64,000 bases of DNA from Anabaena sp. WA102 (GTDB lineage Bacteria > Cyanobacteriota > Cyanobacteriia > Cyanobacteriales > Nostocaceae). Numbering within the stretch: the first letter of the stretch is position 1; each line of letters begins with the position of its first letter. The translations under genes and the position numbers were made by a program. Positions 1 through 9,100 of this stretch are shown piece by piece. The DNA lies in NCBI RefSeq assembly GCF_001277295.1, contig NZ_CP011457.1, positions 12,598-76,597 of the forward strand. Direction: 5' to 3'. The notes beneath the pieces are model-generated. The model was not told where the DNA came from. It ran no database searches and worked only from the letters and a program-made list of their open reading frames with translations.

Positions 1-45
1 ACATGCCAGCCAATTACCACACATAGCTTGAAGGAAGCCTTACTC

Positions 46-642
46 ATGGGGCGTAAAACTAATAGCCGAGAACAAATTCTTGCCGCTGCCCGAACTGTCT
101 TAGCTGAGAAGGGGTACGAAGCCACATCTATTTCTGAAATTGTTGCGCGAGCCGGAGTTACTCAAGCAGCTTTTTACTTGTATTTTCCGTCTAAGTCTTC
201 CTTGATTACTACTCTTACAGAAGAAATGTTTGGGAAAGTACAAGCTTCTCTTACTCAAGTTACTCAAGGATTAACCGAACTAGACGCTATTTTAGAAGCG
301 AGTGTAATAGCTATTTTTCCAATCATTGAGCAATACAGCGATATTATGCCTTTAATTCACAGTGGTGCTGCGTTGATTGAAACGGTAGATAGAAGAGAAA
401 ATTTATTTGCTCCTTTTAAAAATTGGATGTACAACTTGCTCAATCAAGCGATCGCTAATGGGCAAGTTTCTCCTGGTTTAAATTCTATGCTTGCTGCTAA
501 TTACGTAGTGCATCTATTAGAGCGGGCAGGAGAGGATGCCTTCATTTATCAAAAGGATATTCCTTTAGAAATCCACATTTCTTCAGTTCTTTGCTTCATT
601 CAACAAGCATTAGGAACACCTAAGGGTAGAATTAATATTTAA
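46..642 (+). CDS. TetR/AcrR family transcriptional regulator
   Basis: A 198-residue one-domain repressor. The N-terminal helix-turn-helix reads ISEIVARAGVTQAAFYLYF, the classic TetR DNA-binding element, and the rest is a variable ligand-binding helical domain. An in-frame TTG lies 18 bases upstream, but the ATG at 46 follows a GGAAG Shine-Dalgarno-like stretch and gives the usual short TetR N-terminus, so I prefer it. It reads away from the exporter and biosynthetic genes on the opposite strand. Regulation of the DevBCA exporter or lipopeptide locus is plausible from position only. The ligand is unknown. Confidence 0.9.
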   Translation: MGRKTNSREQILAAARTVLAEKGYEATSISEIVARAGVTQAAFYLYFPSKSSLITTLTEEMFGKVQASLTQVTQGLTELDAILEASVIAIFPIIEQYSDIMPLIHSGAALIETVDRRENLFAPFKNWMYNLLNQAIANGQVSPGLNSMLAANYVVHLLERAGEDAFIYQKDIPLEIHISSVLCFIQQALGTPKGRINI

Positions 643-693
643 AAGAACAGTTCACAAAGAAACTTCCCGCCATAATTTTGCTAAATAAGGAGG

Positions 694-1108
694 CTTAACG
701 GGTGACAAGGTGGTTAAACAGCTTGTTTCATAGTTCTCAATTTAGTTGCTTTGGTATTAACGATTGTCTAATCCAATATTTTATCAACGGAAACCATAAT
801 AATTTTATGCAGAGTTTACCTATTCCTAAAAATTTTTGTAGATTACGTTTTCTGCTTTCATATTTAATTGGTTGGGGAAGCAAGCTGGCCAATTTTGACA
901 GTTTTACTTGGCGACGAGCTTGTATCAATAACAACAATATCTTTGGTGTCAAATACTGCTGTTCACTCAAATGCTTTCGGAAAATTGTTTGGTATGATAG
1001 TGGTAACATTTTTTTGTTTTGAGGGCTTCCTTGCGCCTATTTTTTTACCCCCGTATTTTCTCAAATTATTGCCACATCTCATCTTCAACCGCCTTGTCAC
1101 CCGTTAAG
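694..1108. mobile_element. IS4-family remnant with terminal inverted repeats
   Basis: A 415-bp element bounded by inverted repeats at 694-718 and 1084-1108, matching at all but two positions and beginning CTTAACGGGTGACAAGG. Inside, on the minus strand (737-1009), is a 90-residue reading frame resembling the N-terminus of cyanobacterial IS4-type transposases (a KLASLLPQPIKYESRKRNLQKF-like stretch). The catalytic DDE part is missing, so this is an internally deleted copy, MITE-like, possibly mobilised in trans. No clear target duplication is visible. It fills most of the gap between the TetR gene and the exporter. Confidence 0.7.
737..1009 (-). pseudogene. Truncated IS4-family transposase (N-terminal fragment)
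   Basis: A 90-residue fragment inside the inverted-repeat element at 694-1108. It has the basic, leucine-rich N-terminal part of an IS4-like transposase and stops near the left inverted repeat, with no DDE catalytic residues. It is not expected to be active. Family assignment is by recognition of the N-terminal pattern only. Confidence 0.55.
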
Positions 1109-1218
1109 ATGAGGAGGTGGATTACACAAGCTAAAGCGCATACTAAATTTTTTGCTTCTAAAAAAGGCAAAGCTATGCCATATTAAAATCGTATCGAAGA
1201 CCTAAACATAGTTTTTGT

Positions 1219-1917
1219 TTATATTAATGCTACTAACTCTTCAGATAAGTGACCATCTTCCATTTTAATAATGCGGTCAGCAATATCAAGAATACGATTA
1301 TCATGCGTAACAATAAGAATAGAGCAACCTTGGTGTTTGGCTAGTTTTTGCATGAGTTCGACAACAGCACGACCGCTATATTTATCTAAAGATGCTGTAG
1401 GCTCATCAGCTAAAACTAACTTAGGTTGTGAAGCTAAGGCACGTGCAATAGCAACTCTTTGTTTTTGTCCTCCTGAAAGATTTTCAGGATAAGAATCAAT
1501 TCGCTCACCTAAACCAACATCTGTTAGCATTTTCACAGAACGTTCACGAATTTCCTTACGGCTTAGGTTATCGTGTAGTTCTAGTGACATTTCCACATTT
1601 TGTTTTGCTGTAAGAAATCTCAGCAAGTTATGAGATTGAAAAATATAGCCAATATAGCGACGTGTTTGCATCAATTTTTGTTCGCTAGATCCCAAAAGCT
1701 CTTGACCAAGAACTTTCAAACTTCCAGTTTGGACAGATCTTAGACCACCAATTAATGTCAATAATGTTGTTTTTCCAGAGCCAGATGGGCCTTCCATAAT
1801 AGTTATTTCACCAGGATAAACTTTAAAATTAATATTAAATAAAATCTGTTTATTCAGATCACCTTGTCCAAAAAAATGCTCTAAGTTTTCTATCTCAATA
1901 ATTGGCTTGTTATTCAT
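1219..1917 (-). CDS. devA: DevA-type ABC transporter ATP-binding subunit
   Basis: A 232-residue nucleotide-binding subunit of a MacB/DevA-type exporter. Walker A GPSGSGKT is at residues 43-50, the signature LSGGQKQRVAIARAL near 146, and Walker B LVLADEPTA follows, all intact. It lies downstream of the DevC-like permease (24-bp gap) and DevB-like adaptor on the same strand, the standard devBCA order. In this family ATP hydrolysis drives export of glycolipids or other amphiphiles through a DevB-TolC type conduit. Because it sits at the end of a FAAL/PKS/NRPS locus, the cargo here is more likely that lipopeptide than heterocyst glycolipid, but this is inferred from neighbourhood. Confidence 0.9.
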   Translation of the reverse strand: MNNKPIIEIENLEHFFGQGDLNKQILFNINFKVYPGEITIMEGPSGSGKTTLLTLIGGLRSVQTGSLKVLGQELLGSSEQKLMQTRRYIGYIFQSHNLLRFLTAKQNVEMSLELHDNLSRKEIRERSVKMLTDVGLGERIDSYPENLSGGQKQRVAIARALASQPKLVLADEPTASLDKYSGRAVVELMQKLAKHQGCSILIVTHDNRILDIADRIIKMEDGHLSEELVALI

Positions 1918-1941
1918 AATGATTTTGCTAAATTTTAAAAA

Positions 1942-3114
1942 TTAAAATACATCTGCTGGATCTGCATCTTTTAGCTTACGCACTGCAATAACGCCAGAAA
2001 TAAAGCACATTAACACTGTCAATATTAATATGTTTACTCCTCTATTTACTGTCATAAATATCGGTAAAAATGATTCTGCTCTAGTTAAGTCGTATAGCAA
2101 TAAACTAATAATATATCCAGGGAGATAACCAAAGAATGCCAAAATTAAAGCTTCTTGAAAAACAAGACTCAATAAATATTTATGCGAATAACCCATTGCT
2201 TTTAATGTTGCATATTCGCTGAGATGCTCGGCAACATCTGCATATAAAATTTGATAAACAATAACCGCACCAACAGTAAACCCCATAATAACACCCAAAC
2301 CAAAAATTACCCCAATTGGGCTGCTTTCAGCCCAATATTTAGTCTCTAAGTCTACAAATTCTTGTTTGGTCATAACTTTCACATCTTTTTGAGGTAAATT
2401 TTTTCTTAAAACTTCAAGAAGTTTTTGGATATTATAACCGAGTTTAACATTAATTAATCCTACGTCTATTTGTTGAGGAGAGCGATTTTTAACAATCCGA
2501 AGAAAATTTAAATCACTAGTAATTAAATTAGCATCAGCTGCAAAAGACGGGCCCATAGTAAATAAGCCAGCTAAATTAATTCTGCGATCATTAACTTCAG
2601 TATATACAGATTCACCTTTTTCTAGCTTCTTTTTCATAAAATTAGTACCCCATTCAGGACGTGAGGTAATATCAAATAAAACTGTATCTGGTTGTTTTAA
2701 GTGATCTAAATGTTCTTCAACTCCTTGTAAATGTAAAATAGGTTTATTTGGGTCAAAAGCATAAGTTAATATGGGATAAGACTGAGCAGTATTAGGGTTC
2801 TTCCATGCTAAAACATCAACATACGTCGAATTAACTGATTCAACTCCCTCATAGTTCAAAGTATCGTACAATAACGGTCTAGGAAAACTTTCCATATAGT
2901 AAATACCAATTGTTTGAGAACTCAGCATCACAATATCGGCTTCCAGATTTCTATGAAAAATTGTATTGCAATCATACAAGCCATCTTGAAATCCCAACTG
3001 CATAAACATGAGAATATCTGCAAAAGCAATGCCAATTAAAGCAACAATGAAGCGAGTTTTAACTCTAGTGAGTTGTAACCAAGCCAAAGGCGTATTCCGT
3101 CGAAACATATTCAA
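1942..3114 (-). CDS. devC: DevC-type ABC exporter permease (MacB/FtsX-like)
   Basis: A 390-residue inner-membrane permease. One transmembrane helix lies near residues 22-42, followed by a periplasmic domain of about 220 residues, then three C-terminal helices (about 270, 320 and 360), the FtsX/MacB topology. It ends with the DevC-like tail ISGVIAVRKLKDADPADVF. It is the partner of the ATPase directly downstream and of the membrane-fusion protein upstream, the latter separated by a 155-bp gap that could carry its own promoter. No truncation is seen. Confidence 0.9.
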   Translation of the reverse strand: MNMFRRNTPLAWLQLTRVKTRFIVALIGIAFADILMFMQLGFQDGLYDCNTIFHRNLEADIVMLSSQTIGIYYMESFPRPLLYDTLNYEGVESVNSTYVDVLAWKNPNTAQSYPILTYAFDPNKPILHLQGVEEHLDHLKQPDTVLFDITSRPEWGTNFMKKKLEKGESVYTEVNDRRINLAGLFTMGPSFAADANLITSDLNFLRIVKNRSPQQIDVGLINVKLGYNIQKLLEVLRKNLPQKDVKVMTKQEFVDLETKYWAESSPIGVIFGLGVIMGFTVGAVIVYQILYADVAEHLSEYATLKAMGYSHKYLLSLVFQEALILAFFGYLPGYIISLLLYDLTRAESFLPIFMTVNRGVNILILTVLMCFISGVIAVRKLKDADPADVF

Positions 3115-3269
3115 AATCTATTTATGGTGAATAAATTTTTCTAAAAAATATTATACCCCATCCATCTTGAAAACTTGAGTTTTCGCCATAGAAAAAACTA
3201 TCGGTTTCAACATAGACGGGGTGACGGGGTTTAGCTTTGAATAAATCTTCATTTTTGTCAAGATTTTCT

Positions 3270-4568
3270 TCAGATATGAATTGATACTTTTACCTGTAAA
3301 TTAGTCAAATCTGTAACTTTTTGACTATCTTCCGGGTTAATTTTAATCTTAACTTCCATGACTCTGACATCTACATTAGCTGCAGGATCAGTATCAAGAA
3401 TATTTCTTTTACCAATTTTTAAGCCAACATTTTCTACTGCTCCTTGTAATTCTCCTGTGAAACCCCCGTATTCGCTACTGATAGTTGCTTTTTGTCCTAT
3501 GCGAACTTTGCCTATATTAGTTTCGTATACTTCAGCCACCGCATACATCTGATTAGTTTGTCCTAATTCAACAACCCCATCAGAATCAACTGCTTCACCA
3601 GGATAAGTATGTAATTTTAGAATTTTACCTTCTTTAAAAGTCCGGACGTAGGCTAAATCAAGTTCTTGTTGTGCTTTTTTTGCTGCTGCTATTGCGCTTT
3701 CAACCTCAGTTTGAGCGACTTTAACATCTTCTGGACGCACTTTTTGAATGCGTTTTAAGGTAGCTTTAGCTTCTAAAATTTGCTGCACTAAGCTTTCTAG
3801 GCTTTTACTTCTACTTGCTTGTGTCTCGTTGATTTGCTCCTGTAAAGTTTCTATAACCTGATTTTTAGCCGCTTCCGCTTCTTTAAAACGCTCGTTTGAT
3901 GTTTTACTGGCTAAACATTTAGTATCAAGAGTCGATGCTGGTACTGCACCTTGTTGAAACAATGTTTCATAACGTTGGCACTCTATTACGGCATTATTTA
4001 ATTCTGCTTTTAAGCTCAAAAGTTTAGCTTGTTGAACATCTTGCTCTCTGAGCAATTTAGTTCTTAAACCAGCCATCTTAGCTTTTTGAACTTTGCCTTC
4101 TTGAAACAACTCTATTTCTAAACGAGCAACAATTGCTTTTTGAGATGTAATTTCTCCTTCCTCAGATCCAGATTTCACTAGATCTAAACGAGCCTGAGCA
4201 ACTGCAACTTCTTTTTGAGACTGTTTGAATTGAGCATCTAAGCGATCGCGACGATCTAAAATAGCAATAATTTGTCCAGCTTTTACCCAGTCTCCTTCTT
4301 TGATTAAAAGTTGTTTAACTCTAGCTCCTTCTAATGTATTAGGAGCAGATATATTAATTACTTCTCCCTCAGGCTCTAGTCTTCCTAATGCTGTAATAGC
4401 TTTTGGTTCGGCAGATGTAACTAAAGGCTTTTCTTTAACAGTTTTAGTATTTAAGAAATAGTATATGGGAATCGTAATTGCTATACTTGATCCCACAACT
4501 ATCAGGGTAATAAACTTCCACTTGGGAAGTTTAGATAAAATACTGACTTGCGTTTGGAGTTTTTGCAT
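3270..4568 (-). CDS. devB: DevB-type membrane fusion protein (HlyD family)
   Basis: A 432-residue periplasmic adaptor. It has an N-terminal membrane anchor (about 16-40), lipoyl half-motifs (GEVINISAPNTLEGARVKQL and GKILKLHTYPGEAVDSDGVV) flanking a long alpha-helical coiled coil (about 105-300), and a beta-barrel region toward the C-terminus. This matches DevB/HlyD proteins, which link an inner-membrane ABC exporter to a TolC-type channel. It is the first gene of the devBCA unit and lies just downstream of the desaturase. No tolC homologue is seen in the window, so an outer channel would have to be encoded elsewhere. Confidence 0.9.
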   Translation of the reverse strand: MQKLQTQVSILSKLPKWKFITLIVVGSSIAITIPIYYFLNTKTVKEKPLVTSAEPKAITALGRLEPEGEVINISAPNTLEGARVKQLLIKEGDWVKAGQIIAILDRRDRLDAQFKQSQKEVAVAQARLDLVKSGSEEGEITSQKAIVARLEIELFQEGKVQKAKMAGLRTKLLREQDVQQAKLLSLKAELNNAVIECQRYETLFQQGAVPASTLDTKCLASKTSNERFKEAEAAKNQVIETLQEQINETQASRSKSLESLVQQILEAKATLKRIQKVRPEDVKVAQTEVESAIAAAKKAQQELDLAYVRTFKEGKILKLHTYPGEAVDSDGVVELGQTNQMYAVAEVYETNIGKVRIGQKATISSEYGGFTGELQGAVENVGLKIGKRNILDTDPAANVDVRVMEVKIKINPEDSQKVTDLTNLQVKVSIHI

Positions 4569-4613
4569 TTTAATTTACTACTATAAAATTTTCTAAAATT
4601 TTAACTAAATTTA

Positions 4614-5615
4614 TTATTTTTCTTCATGAGGTGGAAGAGTTTTTAAATAAATATCAACTGGATCTTGACGACGTAATTGTAATACAAAATCGGGGAAACC
4701 TACTCCTTTGTAATCTATGTCTAAATTATTCGCTGATTCTAAGCAATTCTTTACTTTTGGTAGTTGATACCAAGGTGCCGCTGGAAATAAATGATGTTCT
4801 ATATGTAAATTAAAGTTGTAACAAAACAAAACTGCAAGAATAGGATTTATCTCACTGGTTCGGCTGATAGAATCTTGTTTGTGCAGTGGAATTGGTTTAG
4901 GATGATGGATAGATAAGTATGGAAAAAGTCCAACATGCTGAGAAAAATTCATATTCTCAAACCAAACGGCATAAATCAACAACATTGGAGTAAATATGAT
5001 TAGATATTTAACTACTCCCAAATAGCCAATCACAAGAATATGGGGAAGTATAATTGCAATCAATGAGACAAATCCAGCCTTAGCATTGGTATAGCTCTTT
5101 TCCTTATACTCGTTCAAAGGATATAACCAAAAAACTTGAAAAATTAATTTAAAAAATGAAATTGGAAACCAGGTTTTCCAAATAATACGAAATAAGTTAT
5201 GGGTCAATTTGGAATTTTCTCTCAATTTAAGAAGAATAGCCTGTGTTGGATCTTTATCTACTACACCAACCCACTTATGATGTTGATAATGTATATTTCT
5301 CCAGCAAATATAAGGAATAATGCATAAAGGACTAATTAATGTACCTGCAATAGTATTCATGAATTTATAAGAAAATAAAGCTTTATGTCCACATTCATGA
5401 AGAATTACAAAAAAACGAAAAAGTGATAGTCCTAAAAACATTTCTAAAATCCAGTATGAAAAGGAAAAGTAAGAAGTTTTTAACAAAAGAGCCAAGCCAA
5501 TTGCAAAACAAGCTATTTCTGCTAATATTGTAAGAGTTCCGTAAAAGTTATTTACCCTCAAAGAACCACTTTTAGCTAATTTTTTAGCGATTAATACATA
5601 GTCTTCTTTTAACAT
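4614..5615 (-). CDS. Membrane fatty acid desaturase
   Basis: An integral-membrane di-iron desaturase of 333 residues. All three histidine boxes are present: HECGH, HYQHH and HIEHH (followed by LFP), with hydrophobic segments between them. The frame extends six codons further upstream, but the ATG at 5615 is preceded by GGAGGTAATT, a strong Shine-Dalgarno, so that start is chosen. Placed between the SRPBCC gene and the exporter genes, it probably introduces a double bond into the lipid tail made or loaded by this locus. Regiospecificity and the true substrate (free, ACP-bound or lipid-bound acyl) cannot be read from sequence. Confidence 0.88.
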   Translation of the reverse strand: MLKEDYVLIAKKLAKSGSLRVNNFYGTLTILAEIACFAIGLALLLKTSYFSFSYWILEMFLGLSLFRFFVILHECGHKALFSYKFMNTIAGTLISPLCIIPYICWRNIHYQHHKWVGVVDKDPTQAILLKLRENSKLTHNLFRIIWKTWFPISFFKLIFQVFWLYPLNEYKEKSYTNAKAGFVSLIAIILPHILVIGYLGVVKYLIIFTPMLLIYAVWFENMNFSQHVGLFPYLSIHHPKPIPLHKQDSISRTSEINPILAVLFCYNFNLHIEHHLFPAAPWYQLPKVKNCLESANNLDIDYKGVGFPDFVLQLRRQDPVDIYLKTLPPHEEK

Positions 5616-5688
5616 AATTACCTCCAATCTCAATCTTTTTACTTGCTTTGTTTGATTTAAAACCTGAAAATATGAAACTTTGCAATTT

Positions 5689-6123
5689 TTAATATTTGCA
5701 TAAGCATTTTTTTAAATTTTTATGCCGTTTATTAAATATTGAGACTATGATCATTTTTCCAACAGTTTTATCTATTAAATTACCAAATCCTAAACTAAAC
5801 TCTATTTGATCTGTATAAATAGTTTGGTTTCCAACAGGTTCAAAAAAATGATAATGATTAAAGTATTTATATGGAAATCCTACTTTCATAATATCAGCAA
5901 ATAACTCATTTTCTTCGTAAGCTGTTATCTCAGTTTTCCAATACATCCAGGTAAAGAAAAACCGAAATTTAAATTCAATAATTGAACCTATATTCCATTC
6001 CTCATGTTTATTAATCCAACGAACTTGATGTGGAAAATGTTTTTCAAAGCCGTAAGGTGATGCACAAAAGCCAAAGACTTTTTCCACAGGTGCATCAATG
6101 TTAGTTGTTTTTTTGTACTCCAT
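5689..6123 (-). CDS. SRPBCC (START/Bet v1-like) domain protein
   Basis: A 144-residue single-domain protein. It begins with the typical strand and helix of SRPBCC polyketide-cyclase-like proteins (TTNIDAPVEKVFGF) and ends in the expected long C-terminal helix. Members bind hydrophobic ligands, and some act as cyclases or aromatases. It sits between the NRPS and the desaturase in the same direction, so a role in handling or cyclising the released acyl-amino acid is plausible but unproven. Confidence 0.7.
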   Translation of the reverse strand: MEYKKTTNIDAPVEKVFGFCASPYGFEKHFPHQVRWINKHEEWNIGSIIEFKFRFFFTWMYWKTEITAYEENELFADIMKVGFPYKYFNHYHFFEPVGNQTIYTDQIEFSLGFGNLIDKTVGKMIIVSIFNKRHKNLKKCLCKY

Positions 6124-6175
6124 TTTAATTGTATCTTATTGGGTAAATATTATATTTGAATTTGATAAGCTAAAA

Positions 6176-9100
6176 CTAATTTAGATAGAACCTAAGTTTG
6201 TCAGCTAAATTATGGATGTGGGATTCGCTCAATATTGAGTAATGGTTGCCTGTAAGGCTATGAACCTCTATAGCAGAAAACTGCTGCCATCCTAATAATT
6301 TATCTTGTTTAAACTCTGAAAACCTTTTTAACAAAAAATCTTGGGTTGGAGACATAGATTCGCTTGCTCGTAGAAGAACAATTCGATTTGGATAAACTTT
6401 GGGAGCATACTTGAAGAAGGCTTGAATGTTTGCTTGATAAACTTGCAAAATTTGTTTAATTTGCTCCAAATTGGTATCTGGGGAGATAATTGCGGCTTGT
6501 TTTGCTTCTTCTAAGATGTAATTAATTTGTGTTTCAGGTTCTAGCTGTTGTAATTTTGCCTCACAGATGGGTATTGTTTTACCGAAGTTCCCGCCTAAAT
6601 CTTTTGCAAGTAACACAGCAATCATTACATCATCTATTTCTGACTGCAGCAATTGAACTATAGGTGCTTGAGTATCTATTAAAGCGAGTAAGGCTACTTG
6701 TTCGCCCCACGAGTGCAATTTTTGTGCCATCTCAAATGCTACTATGCCACCAAAAGACCAACCGCCCAGGTAGTAAGGTCCCTCAGGTTGGACGCTACGG
6801 ATAGCTTCTAAATAATCTGCTGCCATCTCTTCGATGGTCATACGAGGTTTTTGTTTCCCTATAAGACCTCGTGCTTGCAATCCGTAGAAAGGTTGTTCGT
6901 TACCTAGATAGTGTGCCAGGCTAGCGTAACATAAAACGTTACCACCAATTGGATGAACGCAGAAAAAAGGTGGCTTTGAACCTTTAGTTTGTATTTTGAC
7001 TAAGGGAGACCACTGTTGAGTTTCTTCTTGTTGACGGAGAATACTTGCTAATCCCTCAATAGTTGCTCCTTGAAAAAGTATGGAAAGAGGTAGGTTCTTA
7101 CCAAATTTATCTTGAACATGAGCCATCAACCGTACAGCTAGCAGAGAATGACCGCCAATTTCAAAGAAATTATCTTGCACACCCACAGGATGAACCTGTA
7201 AAATTTCCTCCCAAATTTGTACTAGTTGCATTTCTAAAAAATCGCGGGGTGGAACAAAATTCTTACCCTTGTTAAAAGTGGACATATCTGGAACAGGAAG
7301 AGCATTGTGATCTACTTTGCCATTAGAAGTGATTGGCATTTTGTCCAAGATCACAAACGCCGATGGCATCATAAAGTATGGTAATACTTCTGTTAGGTGA
7401 TTCCGTAGTTCTGTAACGCTAATGCCAGAAGTTGTAGGTACGATATAGGCTAAAATTTCTAAATCATCTGTCGAACGTAGTTTTTTGGCAACAACAGCGG
7501 CTTCACTAACACTAGCAAGCTTGAGCAAGTGATTTTGGATCTCACCTAATTCCACCCTAAAACCACGTATTTTAACTTGATGATCCATCCTACCTAAATG
7601 TATCATCTCGCCATTTGGTAAGAGTTTTGCTAAGTCTCCCGAACGATAAATGAGTTCTTGGGGTTTATAAGGGTTTTGAACAAACCTTGTTGCTGTTAGT
7701 TCATCTCTGTTGAGATATCCGCGACTAACTCCATCTCCACCAACACATATTTCTCCTGGTACACCCACAGGAAGCAAGCGTAACTGAGAATCCATAATAT
7801 ATGTTGTAGTGGTAGGGATAGGAATACCAATGTTACAAACGTTTTCCTCTATTTCTCGTTCAGTAATTTCTTTAAAGGTGACATGTACTGTAGTTTCTGT
7901 AATTCCGTACATGTTAATCAGTTTGATATTGGGATAGGCTTGTTTCCAAGCTTTAAGTTGAATAGGATGGAGTGCTTCACCACCAAAGATGATGTATCGT
8001 AATGCAATATCTACTTGTGGTTGTTTGAGGATTTCTTGCATCAAGTTATAAAAGAAAGTTGGTGTTTGATTTAAAACAGTCACTTTTTCACGGATAATTA
8101 GTTCTAAAAAACCAGCAGGATCTCTAGTTAGTTCTTGAGGAACAACAATTAATTTACCACCATACAGCAATGCACCATACATTTCCCAAACGGAGAAGTC
8201 AAAGCCATAATAATGGAACATTGTCCAAACATCGCCGTCAGCGAAAGTAAATTGCAACTCATCATTTACCAAAAGTCGAACCACATTTCGATGTTCTAAC
8301 AAAGCTCCTTTTGGTTTACCAGTAGAACCGGAAGTGTAGATACAGTAAGCTAAATTGCTGGGGGTAGCTTTGCTAATAGGGGGATGAGATGGTTGTGCAG
8401 CAATGCTTTCATTATCAGTATCTAAGCATATCGAAGATGTAATTTGCGTTGGTAAGCGTTTAATTGAAGCTTGAGTGGCGATCGCATGGGTGACTTGAGA
8501 ATCTTCAACCATGAAAGAAAGCCGCTCTTGAGGATAATTAGGATCTATTGGAAGGTAAGCACCACCCGCTTTGAGAACACCTAATATCGCCACAACAGTA
8601 TCTAATGACCTGTTGAGGCAAAGAGCAACCAAAGTATCTGTTTCTACCCCTTGTTTTTGAAGGTAATGTGCCAGTTGGTTAGCGCGAGTTTCCAGTTCCT
8701 GATAAGTTAGATATTGATTTTCATAAACTACTGCTATATTATTTGGAGTTTTGCTTGCTTGTTCCTCAAATAATTGATGAATAGTTTTATCTTCAGGATA
8801 AGAAGCTTGTGTCAAGTTCCAACTAATTAGTTGCTGATATACTTCTGCTTCACTTAAAACAGTTATATCATGAATTTTTTGTTGAGGATTAGCAACTATT
8901 TGTTTGAGAAGTATCTCAAAGTGACGAAACATTTGTTCAATAGTCCCAACATCGAACAAGTCACTGTTGTATTCCCAGTATCCTTGTAATCCTGACTCTG
9001 TTTCTTCCATAGACAGAGTTAAGTCAAACATTGCTGCATCCCTATCCAAATTCAAGGAAGATATACTCAAGCCTGGTAGATTTAACTTACCTATTGGGGT

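Noticed and set aside
702..1107. Plus-strand frames across the IS4 remnant
   Set aside because: They run through inverted repeats and have unusual composition; the minus-strand transposase fragment explains the region.
1219..4568. Exporter as the heterocyst glycolipid DevBCA itself
   Set aside because: It could be, by similarity, but location in a FAAL/PKS/NRPS locus makes a dedicated lipopeptide exporter more likely, so only the family name is given.
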